From: Rhodococcus triatomae BKS 15-14
GTDB lineage: Bacteria > Actinomycetota > Actinomycetes > Mycobacteriales > Mycobacteriaceae
DNA length: 64,000 nucleotides
Assembly (NCBI GenBank): GCA_000341795.1
Contig: AODO01000073.1
Span: 1 to 64,000 of the forward strand
Direction of reading: 5' to 3'
The translations under genes were made by a program, and so were the position numbers. The notes beneath the pieces were generated by a model. The model made no database searches. It was not told where the DNA came from and saw only the letters and a list, made by a program, of their open reading frames with translations. Below, one piece after another: positions 55,519 to 64,000 of the stretch (its first letter is position 1; each line of letters starts with the position of its first letter).

Positions 55519-56199
55519 TCAGACGAGACCGAGGACGGCCATCCGCTCGGCGTGCCGCTGCTGCATCCGGTCGAACAAGGCGGCCACACCGTTCAGGTCG
55601 CCGCTCGCGGTGAGCACCAGATCGGTGAGCTCCTCGCGCTGCGCCATCACGAACTGTGCCTGGGTGATCGCCTCGCCGAGCAGTCGACGCCCCCACAACA
55701 TGAGACGGTCCTTCTCCTTCGTGCTGGACCGGACGGCCTCGCTGACCTCGTGGACCACGAACTCGGAGTGACCGGTCTCGGCGAGCACCTCGCGGACCAC
55801 CGTCCCGACCGACGGGTCGAGCGCGCCGGCGATCTCCAGGTAGAAGTCCGCCGCGATCCCGTCACCGACGTGCGCCTTGACCAGCGACTCGAGCCACGTC
55901 GACGGGTGGGTGGACCGGTGGTAGTCGTCGAGCGCCTTCTCGTACGGCGCCATCGCCTCGTAGACGTCGAGCCCGCGCTCGGTCAAGGCGGTCTCCAGCG
56001 TCTCGAAGTGCCGGATCTCGGCACCCGCCATCCGCGCGAGCGCGACCCGCCCCGCGAGGGTCGGGGCCATGCGGGCATCGTCGGCGAGGCGGTAGAAGGC
56101 GGAGATCTCGCCGTACGCCAGCACGGCGAACAGCTCACTCACACCGGGGTGATCGGCGGCGACGGCGGGCGACAGCGAATCGGCGGAATTGGCTCCCAT
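55519..56199 (-). CDS. Ferritin-like fold protein (Rv3210c-like)
   Basis: The 226-residue all-helical protein of the ferritin-like/MiaE-like group has ARMAGAEIRHFETLETAL and FYLEIAGALDPSVGTVVREVLAETGHSEF, with Glu and ExxH residues that could bind a diiron centre. Function not established. ATG at 56199. It is divergent from the DEAD-box helicase gene and lies 121 bp from the DUF3107 gene. Confidence 0.87.
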   Translation of the reverse strand: MGANSADSLSPAVAADHPGVSELFAVLAYGEISAFYRLADDARMAPTLAGRVALARMAGAEIRHFETLETALTERGLDVYEAMAPYEKALDDYHRSTHPSTWLESLVKAHVGDGIAADFYLEIAGALDPSVGTVVREVLAETGHSEFVVHEVSEAVRSSTKEKDRLMLWGRRLLGEAITQAQFVMAQREELTDLVLTASGDLNGVAALFDRMQQRHAERMAVLGLV

Positions 56200-56313
56200 G
56201 GAGCACAGCCTAGACGCCGGTGAGCACGCGCCTACCTGCGAACTCGACGGGGCCAGCTACCATGGTCGTGGGGCGCCGCCCGATCACCCGGCCAATCGGA
56301 GGGATCACGAGGC

Positions 56314-58167
56314 GTGGCGACCCATGACAATGTGCGCGCACCTGATCCACAGGTCTTCATCCCGCGCCGCGCCGCGACCCGGATCTTCGAGACCCGGATC
56401 GCCGTGCAGGGCCGCAGGACCAGCGACCGGTGGACGAGGTCAACGGCGAGAGTCGGAACTGGGCAACGCCCAGCGCCCGGCAACCGGCCTGGCCCAGCTC
56501 GTGCGCGCGTGCCGACGAGGAAGGCCAGAGCACTGAGCAAGATCACGATCGACCACGAAGACGACGCGAGCGAGACGACCCTGTCCGCTCAGCTCGACAC
56601 CACCCACACCGCCCCCTCCTTCGCCGAGCTCGGCGTCCGCGACGAGATCGTCCGGGCACTGGCCGAGCTCGGGATCGAGCGCACCTTCGCCATCCAGGAG
56701 CTGACCCTCCCGCTGGCCCTGGCCGGCGACGACCTCATCGGTCAGGCGCGGACCGGCATGGGCAAGACGTTCGGATTCGGCGTCCCCCTGCTGCACCGCA
56801 TCTCCAGCGCGACCGGTTCGCCCGACGACGCCGACGTGGACGCCCGCCCGGGCACCGCGCCGCTCGACGGAACCCCGCGCGCCCTGGTGATCGTCCCGAC
56901 CCGCGAACTGTGCATCCAGGTCACCGAGGACCTGGTGAACGCGGGCAAGTACCTGCCCGGCAGCAACGGTCGCAAGCTCTCGGTGCTCTCGATCTACGGC
57001 GGTCGGCCGTACGAGACGCAGATCGAGGCGCTCCAGAGGGGCGTCGACGTCATCGTCGGCACCCCCGGCCGTCTGCTCGACCTGGCCAAGCAGGGCCACC
57101 TCATCCTCGGCAAGGTCGGCGTCCTCGTCCTGGACGAGGCCGACGAGATGCTCGACCTCGGCTTCCTGCCCGACATCGAGCGCATCCTGCAGATGGTGCC
57201 CGACGCCCGCCAGACGATGCTGTTCTCGGCCACGATGCCCGGCCCGATCATCACCCTGGCCCGCACGTTCCTCACGCAGCCGACGCACATCCGCGCCGAG
57301 GAGCCGGAATCGTCCGCCGTGCACGACCGCACGAGCCAGCACATCTACCGTGCGCACGCCCTGGACAAGGCGGAGATGGTCGCCCGGATCCTGCAGGCCG
57401 AGGGCCGCGGCGCCACGATGATCTTCACCCGTACCAAGCGGACCGCGCAGAAGGTGGCGGACGAGCTCAACGAGCGCGGCTTCTCGGTCGGCGCGGTGCA
57501 CGGCGACCTCGGCCAGATCGCACGCGAGAAGGCGCTCAAGGCGTTCCGCACCGGCAAGGTCGATGTGCTCGTGGCGACCGACGTCGCGGCCCGCGGCATC
57601 GACATCGACGACGTCACCCACGTCGTCAACTACCAGTGCCCCGAGGACGAGAAGACGTACGTGCACCGGATCGGCCGGACCGGTCGCGCCGGCCGCACCG
57701 GTACCGCCGTCACCCTGGTGGACTGGGACGACGTGCCGCGCTGGCAGCTGATCGACAAGGCGCTCGACCTCGGCGTCCCGGACCCCGTCGAAACCTACTC
57801 CAGCTCGGAGCACCTCTACGCCGAGCTGAACATCCCGACCGACGCCAAGGGAACGGTCCGGAAGCCGAGAACGGAACGCGCACAGAACGTTTCGACCGAG
57901 GACGCTCCGGCGGCCGGGGACGGCACCGCGGCATCCGAGGGCGGCGCAGCCGAGCGCCCGCGCCGCACACGCACCCGCAAGCGCACCCGCGGCGGCCGCA
58001 CCGCCGAGGCGGCCAGCACCGCTCCCGCGGACACCTCGTCGGAGGCGGTCGCACCGGAGCCGACCTCCCCCAGCGGTGACGCGGCACCGGCTCGGCGCCG
58101 TCGTCGTCGCCGGCGCAGCTCCGGTGGCGCCGGCGCCGACGCCACCACCGCAGCGGCCTCGGAGTAA
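56314..58167 (+). CDS. rhlE: DEAD-box RNA helicase (RhlE-like, Rv3211 position)
   Basis: The helicase core is clear: Q motif FAIQELTLPLAL, Walker A ARTGMGKT, PTRELCIQV, VLDEADEMLDLGF, FSATMPGP, VARGIDIDDV and HRIGRTGRAGR. A basic tail (TRKRTRGG, RRRRRRRR) for RNA binding follows. It unwinds structured RNA, often for cold or translation stress. The start is uncertain: GTG at 56314 has GGAGGG ten bases upstream but gives a 73-residue N-terminus without domain character. AGGAAGG sits eight bases before an in-frame CTG at 56533 that begins SKITIDHED; GTG at 56509 is a third choice. Confidence 0.9.
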   Translation: MATHDNVRAPDPQVFIPRRAATRIFETRIAVQGRRTSDRWTRSTARVGTGQRPAPGNRPGPARARVPTRKARALSKITIDHEDDASETTLSAQLDTTHTAPSFAELGVRDEIVRALAELGIERTFAIQELTLPLALAGDDLIGQARTGMGKTFGFGVPLLHRISSATGSPDDADVDARPGTAPLDGTPRALVIVPTRELCIQVTEDLVNAGKYLPGSNGRKLSVLSIYGGRPYETQIEALQRGVDVIVGTPGRLLDLAKQGHLILGKVGVLVLDEADEMLDLGFLPDIERILQMVPDARQTMLFSATMPGPIITLARTFLTQPTHIRAEEPESSAVHDRTSQHIYRAHALDKAEMVARILQAEGRGATMIFTRTKRTAQKVADELNERGFSVGAVHGDLGQIAREKALKAFRTGKVDVLVATDVAARGIDIDDVTHVVNYQCPEDEKTYVHRIGRTGRAGRTGTAVTLVDWDDVPRWQLIDKALDLGVPDPVETYSSSEHLYAELNIPTDAKGTVRKPRTERAQNVSTEDAPAAGDGTAASEGGAAERPRRTRTRKRTRGGRTAEAASTAPADTSSEAVAPEPTSPSGDAAPARRRRRRRRSSGGAGADATTAAASE

Positions 58168-58176
58168 CCGACCACC

Positions 58177-59412
58177 GTGCTCGCACCCGAGCGGCGCACC
58201 CGCGCCGACGTCCTGGCCGCGTGCGTCATCGCGGTGCTCGTCGTCGTGGCAGCCGGCGCGATCTGGCTGACCGGTGACGCTCACGGAACCGAGTCGGTCC
58301 TGGCCGACGAGCCCGCGCCACCCGCGCAGGGTGCCCTGGCCGTGCCCGGCACCCTCGTCGAGGCGTGGCGCGCCGACAGCGACGCCACCGCGACCCCCGT
58401 GGTCGCGGGCGGTGTCGCCGTCACCGGCGACGGCGACACCGTCACCGGCCGGGACGGGGTGACGGGCGAGCACCTGTGGCACTATCGGCGGGACCGGGCC
58501 CTGTGCGGGCTCGTCGGGGCGTGGAACACCGCTGTCGCCGTCTACCCCGACGGTCGCGGGTGCGGGCAGGTCACCCAGCTCGACGGGTCGACGGGCGCCC
58601 GCCAGGCCCAGCGGTCGAGCGACGCCGACGACTCCGTCACCCTCGCGGAGGACGGCACGTACCTCACCTCGTTCGGTGCAACGCGAATGGAGGTCTGGCG
58701 TTCCGACCTCGTGCGCACCCTCGAGTACGGCCGGGTGGACGCACCGGTGAACCCCGGCGCGCAACCCCGCGCCGGATGTGAACTGCTCTCGGCCGCGTCG
58801 AGCAGCAGCAGGCTCGCGGTTCTGGAGTCCTGCCCCGGTGACGCCGCGGTCCGGCTCAGCATTCTCGATCCCGCGCCGAAGGAGAACACGGCGCCCCAGG
58901 AACACGGGTCGGTCGTCCTCGACGTGGGCGGGGACCGAGCCGACGCCCACGTCCTCGCCGTCTCCGGTGAGCGGACCGCCGTCTACCTTCCGCCGTCCGC
59001 CGACGAGTCCGCAGCGGTCGTCGTGTTCGACGGCGCAGGCGCGGAGTCCGCGCGCTTCCCCGCCCCCTCGGACGTCTCCCCCACCACCACCGTGGCCCGC
59101 ACCGGGTCGTTCGTCGCCTGGTGGACGGGGTCGCAGGTGATCACCCTTCGCACAACCGATTTCGCCCCCGGGTGGACGGTGCAGGACGCCCTCGGCCCGG
59201 GCACCCAGATGGGCGGCCGGTACCTCGTTCCCGTCGACGGCGCCGTCGTCGTGATCGACACGACGACGGGAGCCGAGGTCGAACGCATCCCCGTCGCCCG
59301 CGACGAGAACCCACTCGCGTCGGGTGGCCGGCCGATCACCTCGGCCGCACTCGGTGACACCCTCCTCGAACAGCGCGGGGACCAACTCGTCGCCCTGCGG
59401 GCCGGCGCCTGA
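58177..59412 (+). CDS. Membrane-anchored beta-propeller protein (Rv3212-like)
   Basis: The 411-residue protein has one N-terminal signal-anchor (about 12-33, ADVLAACVIAVLVVVAAGAIW) and an extracytoplasmic PQQ/WD-like propeller. Repeated blade-like strands are visible (VTGRDGVTGEHLWHYRRD, LDGSTGARQAQ, VVVIDTTTGAEVERIPVARD). Function unknown. GTG at 58177 is ten bases after the helicase stop, so the two are probably one transcript. Confidence 0.85.
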   Translation: MLAPERRTRADVLAACVIAVLVVVAAGAIWLTGDAHGTESVLADEPAPPAQGALAVPGTLVEAWRADSDATATPVVAGGVAVTGDGDTVTGRDGVTGEHLWHYRRDRALCGLVGAWNTAVAVYPDGRGCGQVTQLDGSTGARQAQRSSDADDSVTLAEDGTYLTSFGATRMEVWRSDLVRTLEYGRVDAPVNPGAQPRAGCELLSAASSSSRLAVLESCPGDAAVRLSILDPAPKENTAPQEHGSVVLDVGGDRADAHVLAVSGERTAVYLPPSADESAAVVVFDGAGAESARFPAPSDVSPTTTVARTGSFVAWWTGSQVITLRTTDFAPGWTVQDALGPGTQMGGRYLVPVDGAVVVIDTTTGAEVERIPVARDENPLASGGRPITSAALGDTLLEQRGDQLVALRAGA

Positions 59413-59451
59413 GGAATCCCCGGCGCCGTCGCCCGGTCACGAACGCTCGAG

Positions 59452-60243
59452 TCACTCGGTGACGAACGTGCGCAACTCGGCGCCCTCGTCCCAGTGCGCG
59501 ACGAGGTTTCCTGCCAGTTCCCGGTACGCCTGGGCACCCTTGTTGCCGCGGCCGGCGAGCACCGTCGCCCCCGACGCGCTCGCCTCGGCGAACCGGACGG
59601 TGCGGGGAATCGGCGGCGCGAGCACCGGCAGGTCGTAGCGGTCGGCGACGTCGGAGAGGACGTCCCGGCTGTGGGTGGTGCGCGCGTCGTACAGCGTCGG
59701 CAACGCACCGAGCAGCGCCAGATCCGGGTTGGTGATCTGCTGCACCTCCGTCACGGTGCGCAGCAACTGCCCGACACCGCGATGCGCCAGCGTCTCGCAC
59801 TGCAGCGGCACCAGCACCGCGTCCGCCGCCGTGAGGCCGTTGAGCGTGAGCACCCCGAGTGACGGCGGGCAGTCAACGAGGACGACGTCGTAGTCGTCGT
59901 CGAGCGTCGCCAGGGCTCGTTTGAGAGTGAACTCCCGGCCCGGACGCATCAGCAGCACCGCCTCCGCTCCCGCCAGGTCGATCGTGGCGGGCACCAGCGC
60001 GAAGCCTTCGTCCGTGTCGAGCACCACGTCCCGCAGCGGCAGCTGCCCCGTCAGGACATCGTGCACCGACGCCTCGAGCCGGTCCGGGTTGTGACCGAGC
60101 GAGAAGGTCAGACAACCCTGCGGATCCAGGTCGACGACCAGGACCTTCCGGCCGAGTCCTGCCAGCGCGGCACCCAACGACGCCACAGTCGTGGTCTTCG
60201 CGACCCCACCCTTTTGATTCGCCACCGCGAGCACTGTCGTCAC
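59452..60243 (-). CDS. ParA-type ATPase (MinD/ParA family, Rv3213c-like)
   Basis: The 263-residue protein has the deviant Walker A KGGVAKTT at 11-18, LVVDLDPQGCL and VLVDCPPSLGVLT, all ParA marks. No ParB or parS is adjacent, so a plasmid/chromosome partition role is not implied; such stand-alone copies may position proteins or DNA. GTG at 60243 begins MTTVLAVANQ. It converges with the beta-propeller gene. Confidence 0.9.
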   Translation of the reverse strand: MTTVLAVANQKGGVAKTTTVASLGAALAGLGRKVLVVDLDPQGCLTFSLGHNPDRLEASVHDVLTGQLPLRDVVLDTDEGFALVPATIDLAGAEAVLLMRPGREFTLKRALATLDDDYDVVLVDCPPSLGVLTLNGLTAADAVLVPLQCETLAHRGVGQLLRTVTEVQQITNPDLALLGALPTLYDARTTHSRDVLSDVADRYDLPVLAPPIPRTVRFAEASASGATVLAGRGNKGAQAYRELAGNLVAHWDEGAELRTFVTE

Positions 60244-60322
60244 GGCAGTGATCTTTGCGCACTCGCGGCGCGCCCGCGACCGGCACACGGCAGCGCCGGC
60301 CCCGGCCTGAGATGATGCGCGG

Positions 60323-60919
60323 GTGGTTGCAACGGCGCAGGACCGACCGAACCGCCGCGTCGTCGTCCTCCGGCACGGTCAGACCGAGTGGGCGGCGACG
60401 GGCAGGCACACGGGGCGAACCGACGTACCGCTCACACCAGAGGGTGAGCGGGAAGCCCGCGAGGCGGGCACCCGAGTCGAGTCGCTGGCCCTGTACGAGC
60501 CGGCGGTGTTGTGCAGCCCGCGCGCCCGTGCCGAGAGGACGGCCGCGCTCGCAGGCCTGACGGCACGTCCGTGGGACGCCCTCGTCGAGTGGGACTACGG
60601 ACGCTACGAGGGCCTGACGAGCGCGCAGATCCGCGCCGAGGTTCCGCACTGGACGGTGTGGACACATCCCTGCCCCGGCGGCGAGGACGCCGACACCGTC
60701 GAGGCGCGCGCGGACATGGTGCTCGCCGTCGCCGAGTCGCACCTCCCCGAACGCGACGTCGTCCTGGTCGGGCACGGCCACTTCTCCCGCGCCCTGATCG
60801 CCCGCTGGGTGGGTTTGCCGCTCGCCGAGGGCCGGCGGTTCGCGCTGTCGCCGAGCGGACTGACCGTGCTCGGATTCGAGCACGGCGCGCGGCAGATCGT
60901 GTCGCACAACGTCACCTGA
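60323..60919 (+). CDS. Histidine phosphatase family protein (Rv3214-like acid phosphatase)
   Basis: The 198-residue protein has the phospho-histidine motif RHGQTEW (17-23) and the second His in VLVGHGHFSRAL, with Arg and Glu of the family. The M. tuberculosis counterpart was annotated as phosphoglycerate mutase (gpm2/entD) but acts as a phosphatase. GTG at 60323. It is followed by the GNAT gene 44 bp later. Confidence 0.9.
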   Translation: MVATAQDRPNRRVVVLRHGQTEWAATGRHTGRTDVPLTPEGEREAREAGTRVESLALYEPAVLCSPRARAERTAALAGLTARPWDALVEWDYGRYEGLTSAQIRAEVPHWTVWTHPCPGGEDADTVEARADMVLAVAESHLPERDVVLVGHGHFSRALIARWVGLPLAEGRRFALSPSGLTVLGFEHGARQIVSHNVT

Positions 60920-60963
60920 ACCGGGCCCGGGCGTGACGACATCGAAAGCGAAAGAGGTACAGC

Positions 60964-61437
60964 ATGATCCGCCGCATCGAACCAGCTGACGTGGCCGCCG
61001 CCACGGGACTGGTCCACGAGCTCGCCGAGTACGAGAAGGCCCCTCACGAGTGCTCGCTGACCGAACCGCAGCTCACGACCGCACTCTTCGGGGACACCCC
61101 GGCGCTGTTCGGACACGTCGCGGTCGAGAACGGCGCGGTCGTCGGGACCGCGCTGTGGTTCCTGAACTTCTCCACCTGGGACGGCGTGCACGGGATCTAC
61201 CTCGAGGACCTCTACGTCCAACCGGAGCATCGGGGTCGCGGCCACGGCAAGGCCCTGCTCGCGGCCCTGGCACGCGAGTGCGTCGAGCGGGGGTATTCGC
61301 GCCTGGCGTGGTCGGTGCTCACCTGGAACACGCCGTCGATCGAGTTCTACGAGTCCCTCGGCGCGGACGCCCAGAGCGAGTGGCTCGGCTACCGCCTGAG
61401 CGGCGAGGGACTGGCGCGACTCGCGGCGAACTCCTGA
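60964..61437 (+). CDS. GNAT family N-acetyltransferase (diamine acetyltransferase-like)
   Basis: The 157-residue protein has IRRIEPADVAAATGLVHELAE, HGIYLEDLYVQPEHRGRGHG (acetyl-CoA loop) and SRLAWSVLTWNTPSIEFYESLGA. It resembles spermidine/diamine acetyltransferases. The real acceptor is unknown. ATG at 60964 with AAAGAGG upstream. It converges with the small membrane protein gene, nine bases apart. Confidence 0.88.
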   Translation: MIRRIEPADVAAATGLVHELAEYEKAPHECSLTEPQLTTALFGDTPALFGHVAVENGAVVGTALWFLNFSTWDGVHGIYLEDLYVQPEHRGRGHGKALLAALARECVERGYSRLAWSVLTWNTPSIEFYESLGADAQSEWLGYRLSGEGLARLAANS

Positions 61438-61446
61438 CCGGCCGCG

Positions 61447-61878
61447 TCAGTCCTGCGGGGTGTCGTCGTCCGCGTCGCCGTACTCCTGCGCCATCCACCG
61501 GGAGGTGGGCACCGAGAACAACAACACGAGCGCAGGCACGACCACGAGCGCCGCGATCACCCCGAGCAGCGGTTGGTGCGAATCCGTCAGCAACGACCAC
61601 ACCACCGGTAGCAGCAACAGGTTCGCGACGACCGACACGGTGCGTCCCCACCGGCGACCACACAGCAGCGCGACGCCGGCGGCGAGGACCGCGCCACCGA
61701 GGATGACCAGCCAGGCGGCGTTGCCGTAGGGGTTCGCCGCGTCGTGGTCGTGCCCGGTGAGACCCCGCACGACGAACACGACGGCGACGACGACCGCAAC
61801 GCCACCTTCGAGGGCGGCGAGGCCACCGGCCCAGCGGACCGTGGCGGGAGTGAGCTGCGATGCGGGCGACTTCGGCAC
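61447..61878 (-). CDS. Small integral membrane protein (Rv3217c-like)
   Basis: The 143-residue protein has four hydrophobic helices (ALEGGVAVVVAVVFVVRGL, AAWLVILGGAVLAAGVALL, VSVVANLLLLPVVWSLL, LLGVIAALVVVPALVLLFSV) and an acidic tail. No catalytic or transport motif is visible; function unknown. Conserved position in mycobacteria supports it being a real gene. ATG at 61878. Confidence 0.85.
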   Translation of the reverse strand: MPKSPASQLTPATVRWAGGLAALEGGVAVVVAVVFVVRGLTGHDHDAANPYGNAAWLVILGGAVLAAGVALLCGRRWGRTVSVVANLLLLPVVWSLLTDSHQPLLGVIAALVVVPALVLLFSVPTSRWMAQEYGDADDDTPQD

Positions 61879-61941
61879 GACGCCAGCCTATAGAACGACG
61901 GTTCGGCGTCGTCGCGGGTGCTACGGCTAGGCTGACCTCCC

Positions 61942-62898
61942 GTGCGCGCGCTGCTGATCGTCAACCCGAACGCGACCTCGACCACCCCGGCGGCGCGGGA
62001 CCTCCTCGCTCACGCTCTCTCCAGTCAGGTGCAGGTGCGCGTGGTGCAGACCACTCATCGCGGACACGCCGCGGAACTGGCCCGGCGTGCCCACCTCGAC
62101 GGCACGGGACTGCTCATCGTGCACGGCGGCGACGGGACGGTGAACGAGGTCGTGAACGGCTTGCTCGGCGCTCCGGAGCCCACGGCCATGAGTGAGCTGA
62201 CCATCGGACCGGTTCCGCTTCTCGCAGTGGTGCCCGGAGGTTCGGCGAACGTCTTCGCCCGCTCCCTCGGCATCGACCCCGACCCCGTGATCGCGACGAA
62301 CCAGCTGATCGAACTGCTCGAGCTCCGCGAGCGCCGGAAGATCGGTTTGGCGCACTGCGACGGCCGCTGGTTCACGTTCAACGCGGGCCTGGGTCTCGAC
62401 GCGCAGGTGTGCGAGGCCATCGACGTCGCTCGCGCCAAGGGCCACGCCGCGACCCCGACCCGATACGTGCGCACGGCGGTCCGCTCATTCTTCCGGGCCC
62501 GCGGTCACGAACCGACGTTGACGGTGGAGGTTCCCGGACACGATCCCGTCGACGGGGTGCACTACGCGTTCGTCTCGAACTCGAGTCCGTGGACATACCT
62601 GAACCGGCGCCCGGTGGCCGTCAATCCGGACACCGGCTTCGACACCGGTCTCGGCGTCTTCGCGATGCGGTCGATGAGCGTGACGGGTAGCCTCCCGGTG
62701 GTTCGCCAGCTCCTCACGCCCGGATCGAACCCCAAGTCCCGCAATCTTTTCCGGGTCGACGACACGCCGCGGGTCCGGATCACCTCGAGCGCACCGATCG
62801 GACTGCAGATGGACGGCGACTACATCGGCAAGCGCACCGAGGTCGAGTTCGCCGCCGTGCGGGACGCACTGACGGTGATCGCTCCCAGCCGGGGCTGA
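61942..62898 (+). CDS. Diacylglycerol kinase-like lipid kinase (Rv3218-like)
   Basis: The 318-residue protein has the DAGK catalytic motif LLIVHGGDGTVNEVVNGLLG (GGDGT), VVPGGSANVFARSLG, and a C-terminal beta domain ending with MDGDY and a basic tail. It likely phosphorylates a lipid or sphingosine-like substrate; undecaprenol or diacylglycerol cannot be decided. GTG at 61942. It is followed by a 395-bp gap before whiB1. Confidence 0.9.
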   Translation: MRALLIVNPNATSTTPAARDLLAHALSSQVQVRVVQTTHRGHAAELARRAHLDGTGLLIVHGGDGTVNEVVNGLLGAPEPTAMSELTIGPVPLLAVVPGGSANVFARSLGIDPDPVIATNQLIELLELRERRKIGLAHCDGRWFTFNAGLGLDAQVCEAIDVARAKGHAATPTRYVRTAVRSFFRARGHEPTLTVEVPGHDPVDGVHYAFVSNSSPWTYLNRRPVAVNPDTGFDTGLGVFAMRSMSVTGSLPVVRQLLTPGSNPKSRNLFRVDDTPRVRITSSAPIGLQMDGDYIGKRTEVEFAAVRDALTVIAPSRG

Positions 62899-63293
62899 GC
62901 GGACTCACCCGCGCGAGGGTCAACGGTCCGCGAACGCCGCCTGTGCGGGACCGGCCGCATCCGGCACGACGCCATCACCGGACGCTCTCTCAGAGAAAGT
63001 TCAGAAAAAAGGGTACTCCCATACTGCAAACTCGCAGTCGGCGGGGTACAAAGTAATGCAGACCACATCGGGTGACCGGCAATAGTGAGTTACCCCACGG
63101 ACGGGCCATTTTCTATTGACTTCCTGCGCGTTCGTGAAAGCATTCACAAGCAACAGCGCGGAAACATTTGGTCCTCTGCGCATGAACTACGCGAGACGGT
63201 TCGGTGTCACGGCACGAGAACCGCAGGTGCTCGAAGCACCACCATTGGACAACACACGACACGGTGCAATGCACCCGGTAAAGGAGCAGAAGG
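62899..63293 (+). promoter_or_regulatory. whiB1 upstream region with candidate CRP site
   Basis: No gene is supported in this 395-bp gap. AGTGAGTTACCCCACG at 63084-63099 resembles the cAMP-receptor-protein site recalled for the M. tuberculosis whiB1 promoter (AGTGAG-n4-CCCACG). Two AT-rich segments (about 62995-63020 and 63105-63125) and TTGACT at 63116-63121 are possible promoter parts. A strong ribosome site AAGGAG stands at 63281-63286. Confidence 0.55.
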
Positions 63294-63548
63294 ATGGACT
63301 GGCGCCACAAGGCAATCTGTCGGGACGAGGACCCGGAGTTGTTCTTCCCTGTGGGCAACAGTGGACCGGCCATCGCTCAGATCGCGGACGCCAAGCTGGT
63401 GTGCAACCGCTGCCCCGTGACCGCCGACTGCCTCTCGTGGGCACTCGAGTCCGGTCAGGACGCAGGCGTCTGGGGCGGAATGAGCGAGGACGAGCGTCGC
63501 GCCCTGAAGCGCCGCAACGCGCGCACCCGGGCCCGCAGCGCGGTCTGA
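63294..63548 (+). CDS. whiB1: WhiB1, essential nitric-oxide-responsive Wbl regulator
   Basis: The 84-residue protein has four [4Fe-4S] cysteines C9, C37, C40 and C46, the VWGG turn and a basic tail RRALKRRNARTRARS. Spacing and the start MDWRHKAICRDEDPELFFPVG match WhiB1. The cluster senses nitric oxide; the protein binds primary sigma factor and DNA. ATG at 63294. A GC hairpin 11 bases after the stop probably ends the transcript. The sensor kinase gene converges. Confidence 0.95.
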   Translation: MDWRHKAICRDEDPELFFPVGNSGPAIAQIADAKLVCNRCPVTADCLSWALESGQDAGVWGGMSEDERRALKRRNARTRARSAV

Positions 63549-63558
63549 ACCCCGAACC

Positions 63559-63600
63559 GCGACTGGGGCCCGGCACCGAAAGGTGCCGGGCCCCAGTCGC
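63559..63600. terminator. Intrinsic terminator after whiB1
   Basis: A perfect 19-bp stem (63559-63577 with 63582-63600) with a GAAA tetraloop, followed by GTTCGCGT. Placed between the convergent whiB1 and sensor kinase genes. Confidence 0.85.
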
Positions 63601-63664
63601 GTTCGCGTCGCGTGGGCCACAGCCCCACGGACGCTTCACCATTCGGGCGTGAGCCCAGGACTTC

Positions 63665-64000
63665 TCAGATCCGCGCGGGGGCGCGACGGCCGAGTGGAAC
63701 GCGGAGTGCGGCGTCCGTTCCGCCTCCGGGTGCGGGCCGAATCCCCAGTGACCCACCCAGTTCCGCCGACACGAGGGTCCGGACGATCTGCAGTCCGAGA
63801 CTGTCGGAGTTCTCGAGGCTGAAGTCCTCGGGCAGACCGGCGCCGTCGTCGTGGATCACCACGTCGAGCCACCGCGCGGACCTGGTTGCCCGAAGCGTCA
63901 CGGTGCCACCCTGCCCCGACTCGTAGCCGTGCTCGAACGCGTTCTGAACCAGTTCCGTCAGCACCATCACCAGTGGCGTCGCACGTTCCGCCGGGAACAC
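63665..64000 (-). CDS. Sensor histidine kinase, C-terminal part (PdtaS-like), cut by window end
   Basis: The visible 111 residues form a HATPase_c domain: N box TELVQNAFEHGYESGQ, G1 box IHDDGAGLPEDF, G2 box SDSLGLQIVRTLV and a C-terminal basic end. Position next to whiB1 matches M. tuberculosis pdtaS (Rv3220c), a cytoplasmic HisKA_2-type kinase partnered by the RNA-binding regulator PdtaR. The 5' part (sensor and phosphoacceptor) lies beyond 64000. Confidence 0.85.
   Translation of the reverse strand: MFPAERATPLVMVLTELVQNAFEHGYESGQGGTVTLRATRSARWLDVVIHDDGAGLPEDFSLENSDSLGLQIVRTLVSAELGGSLGIRPAPGGGTDAALRVPLGRRAPARI

Noticed and set aside
59452-60243. Chromosome partition locus
   Set aside because: The ParA-like gene lacks a ParB partner and no parS-like 16-bp palindrome was seen nearby.

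Overview
The window is a high-GC (roughly 68-70% by eye) actinobacterial chromosome segment from the order Mycobacteriales, most likely Rhodococcus or a close relative. The evidence is the two WhiB regulators, GTG starts, 4-bp ATGA/GTGA gene overlaps, an Rpf cell-wall enzyme, mycoredoxin, AdnAB, and a gene order that from memory follows Mycobacterium tuberculosis Rv3193c-Rv3220c. It carries no insertion sequence, prophage or CRISPR array that I can see.

Layout. 0-1.5 kb: two tandem initiator tRNA genes and a secreted resuscitation-promoting factor with a long, possibly riboswitch-bearing leader. 1.5-10.2 kb: conserved block (UPF0182 membrane protein, PPA1309 protein, YlbL-type Lon protease, zinc-metalloprotease-like protein, a ThiF/cyclodehydratase-like orphan, ABC1 kinase). 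10.3-13.7 kb: accessory insert with TetR, Rieske oxygenase, deazaflavin-dependent nitroreductase and exonuclease III. 13.8-28.0 kb: conserved DNA-repair, redox and stress block: whiB7 with an attenuated leader, uvrD2, mycoredoxin, nudC, a potassium channel, a DoxX-like protein, adnB-adnA, a LipV-like hydrolase and an alkyltransferase-like protein.

28.1-50.3 kb is a long accessory insert between the Rv3204-like and Rv3205c-like genes. It holds a thioesterase/HxlR pair; a MobA-MoeA fusion; a nitrate/nitrite assimilation cluster (narK, nirB, nirD, a HemD-HTH regulator, a sirohydrochlorin chelatase); an MFS/GntR pair; a GNAT and a pirin; a six-gene catabolic operon of unknown substrate (two amidohydrolases, two SDRs, a two-domain acyl-CoA dehydrogenase, TetR); and a ColD-like PLP dehydratase that shares an operator with a divergent TetR gene.

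50.4-64 kb returns to the conserved order: TIGR02569 protein, MoeZ, thioesterase, DUF3152 metalloprotease, TetR, DUF3107, ferritin-like protein, DEAD-box helicase, beta-propeller protein, ParA ATPase, histidine phosphatase, GNAT, small membrane protein, diacylglycerol-kinase-like protein, whiB1 and the 3' part of a sensor kinase. The most informative items are the substrate-unknown catabolic operon with its paired upstream repeats, the dehydratase/TetR shared operators, the complete-looking whiB7 promoter-leader-attenuator, and a palindromic repeat family recurring in intergenic gaps. All family and synteny assignments come from reading the sequence and recall; no search was run.
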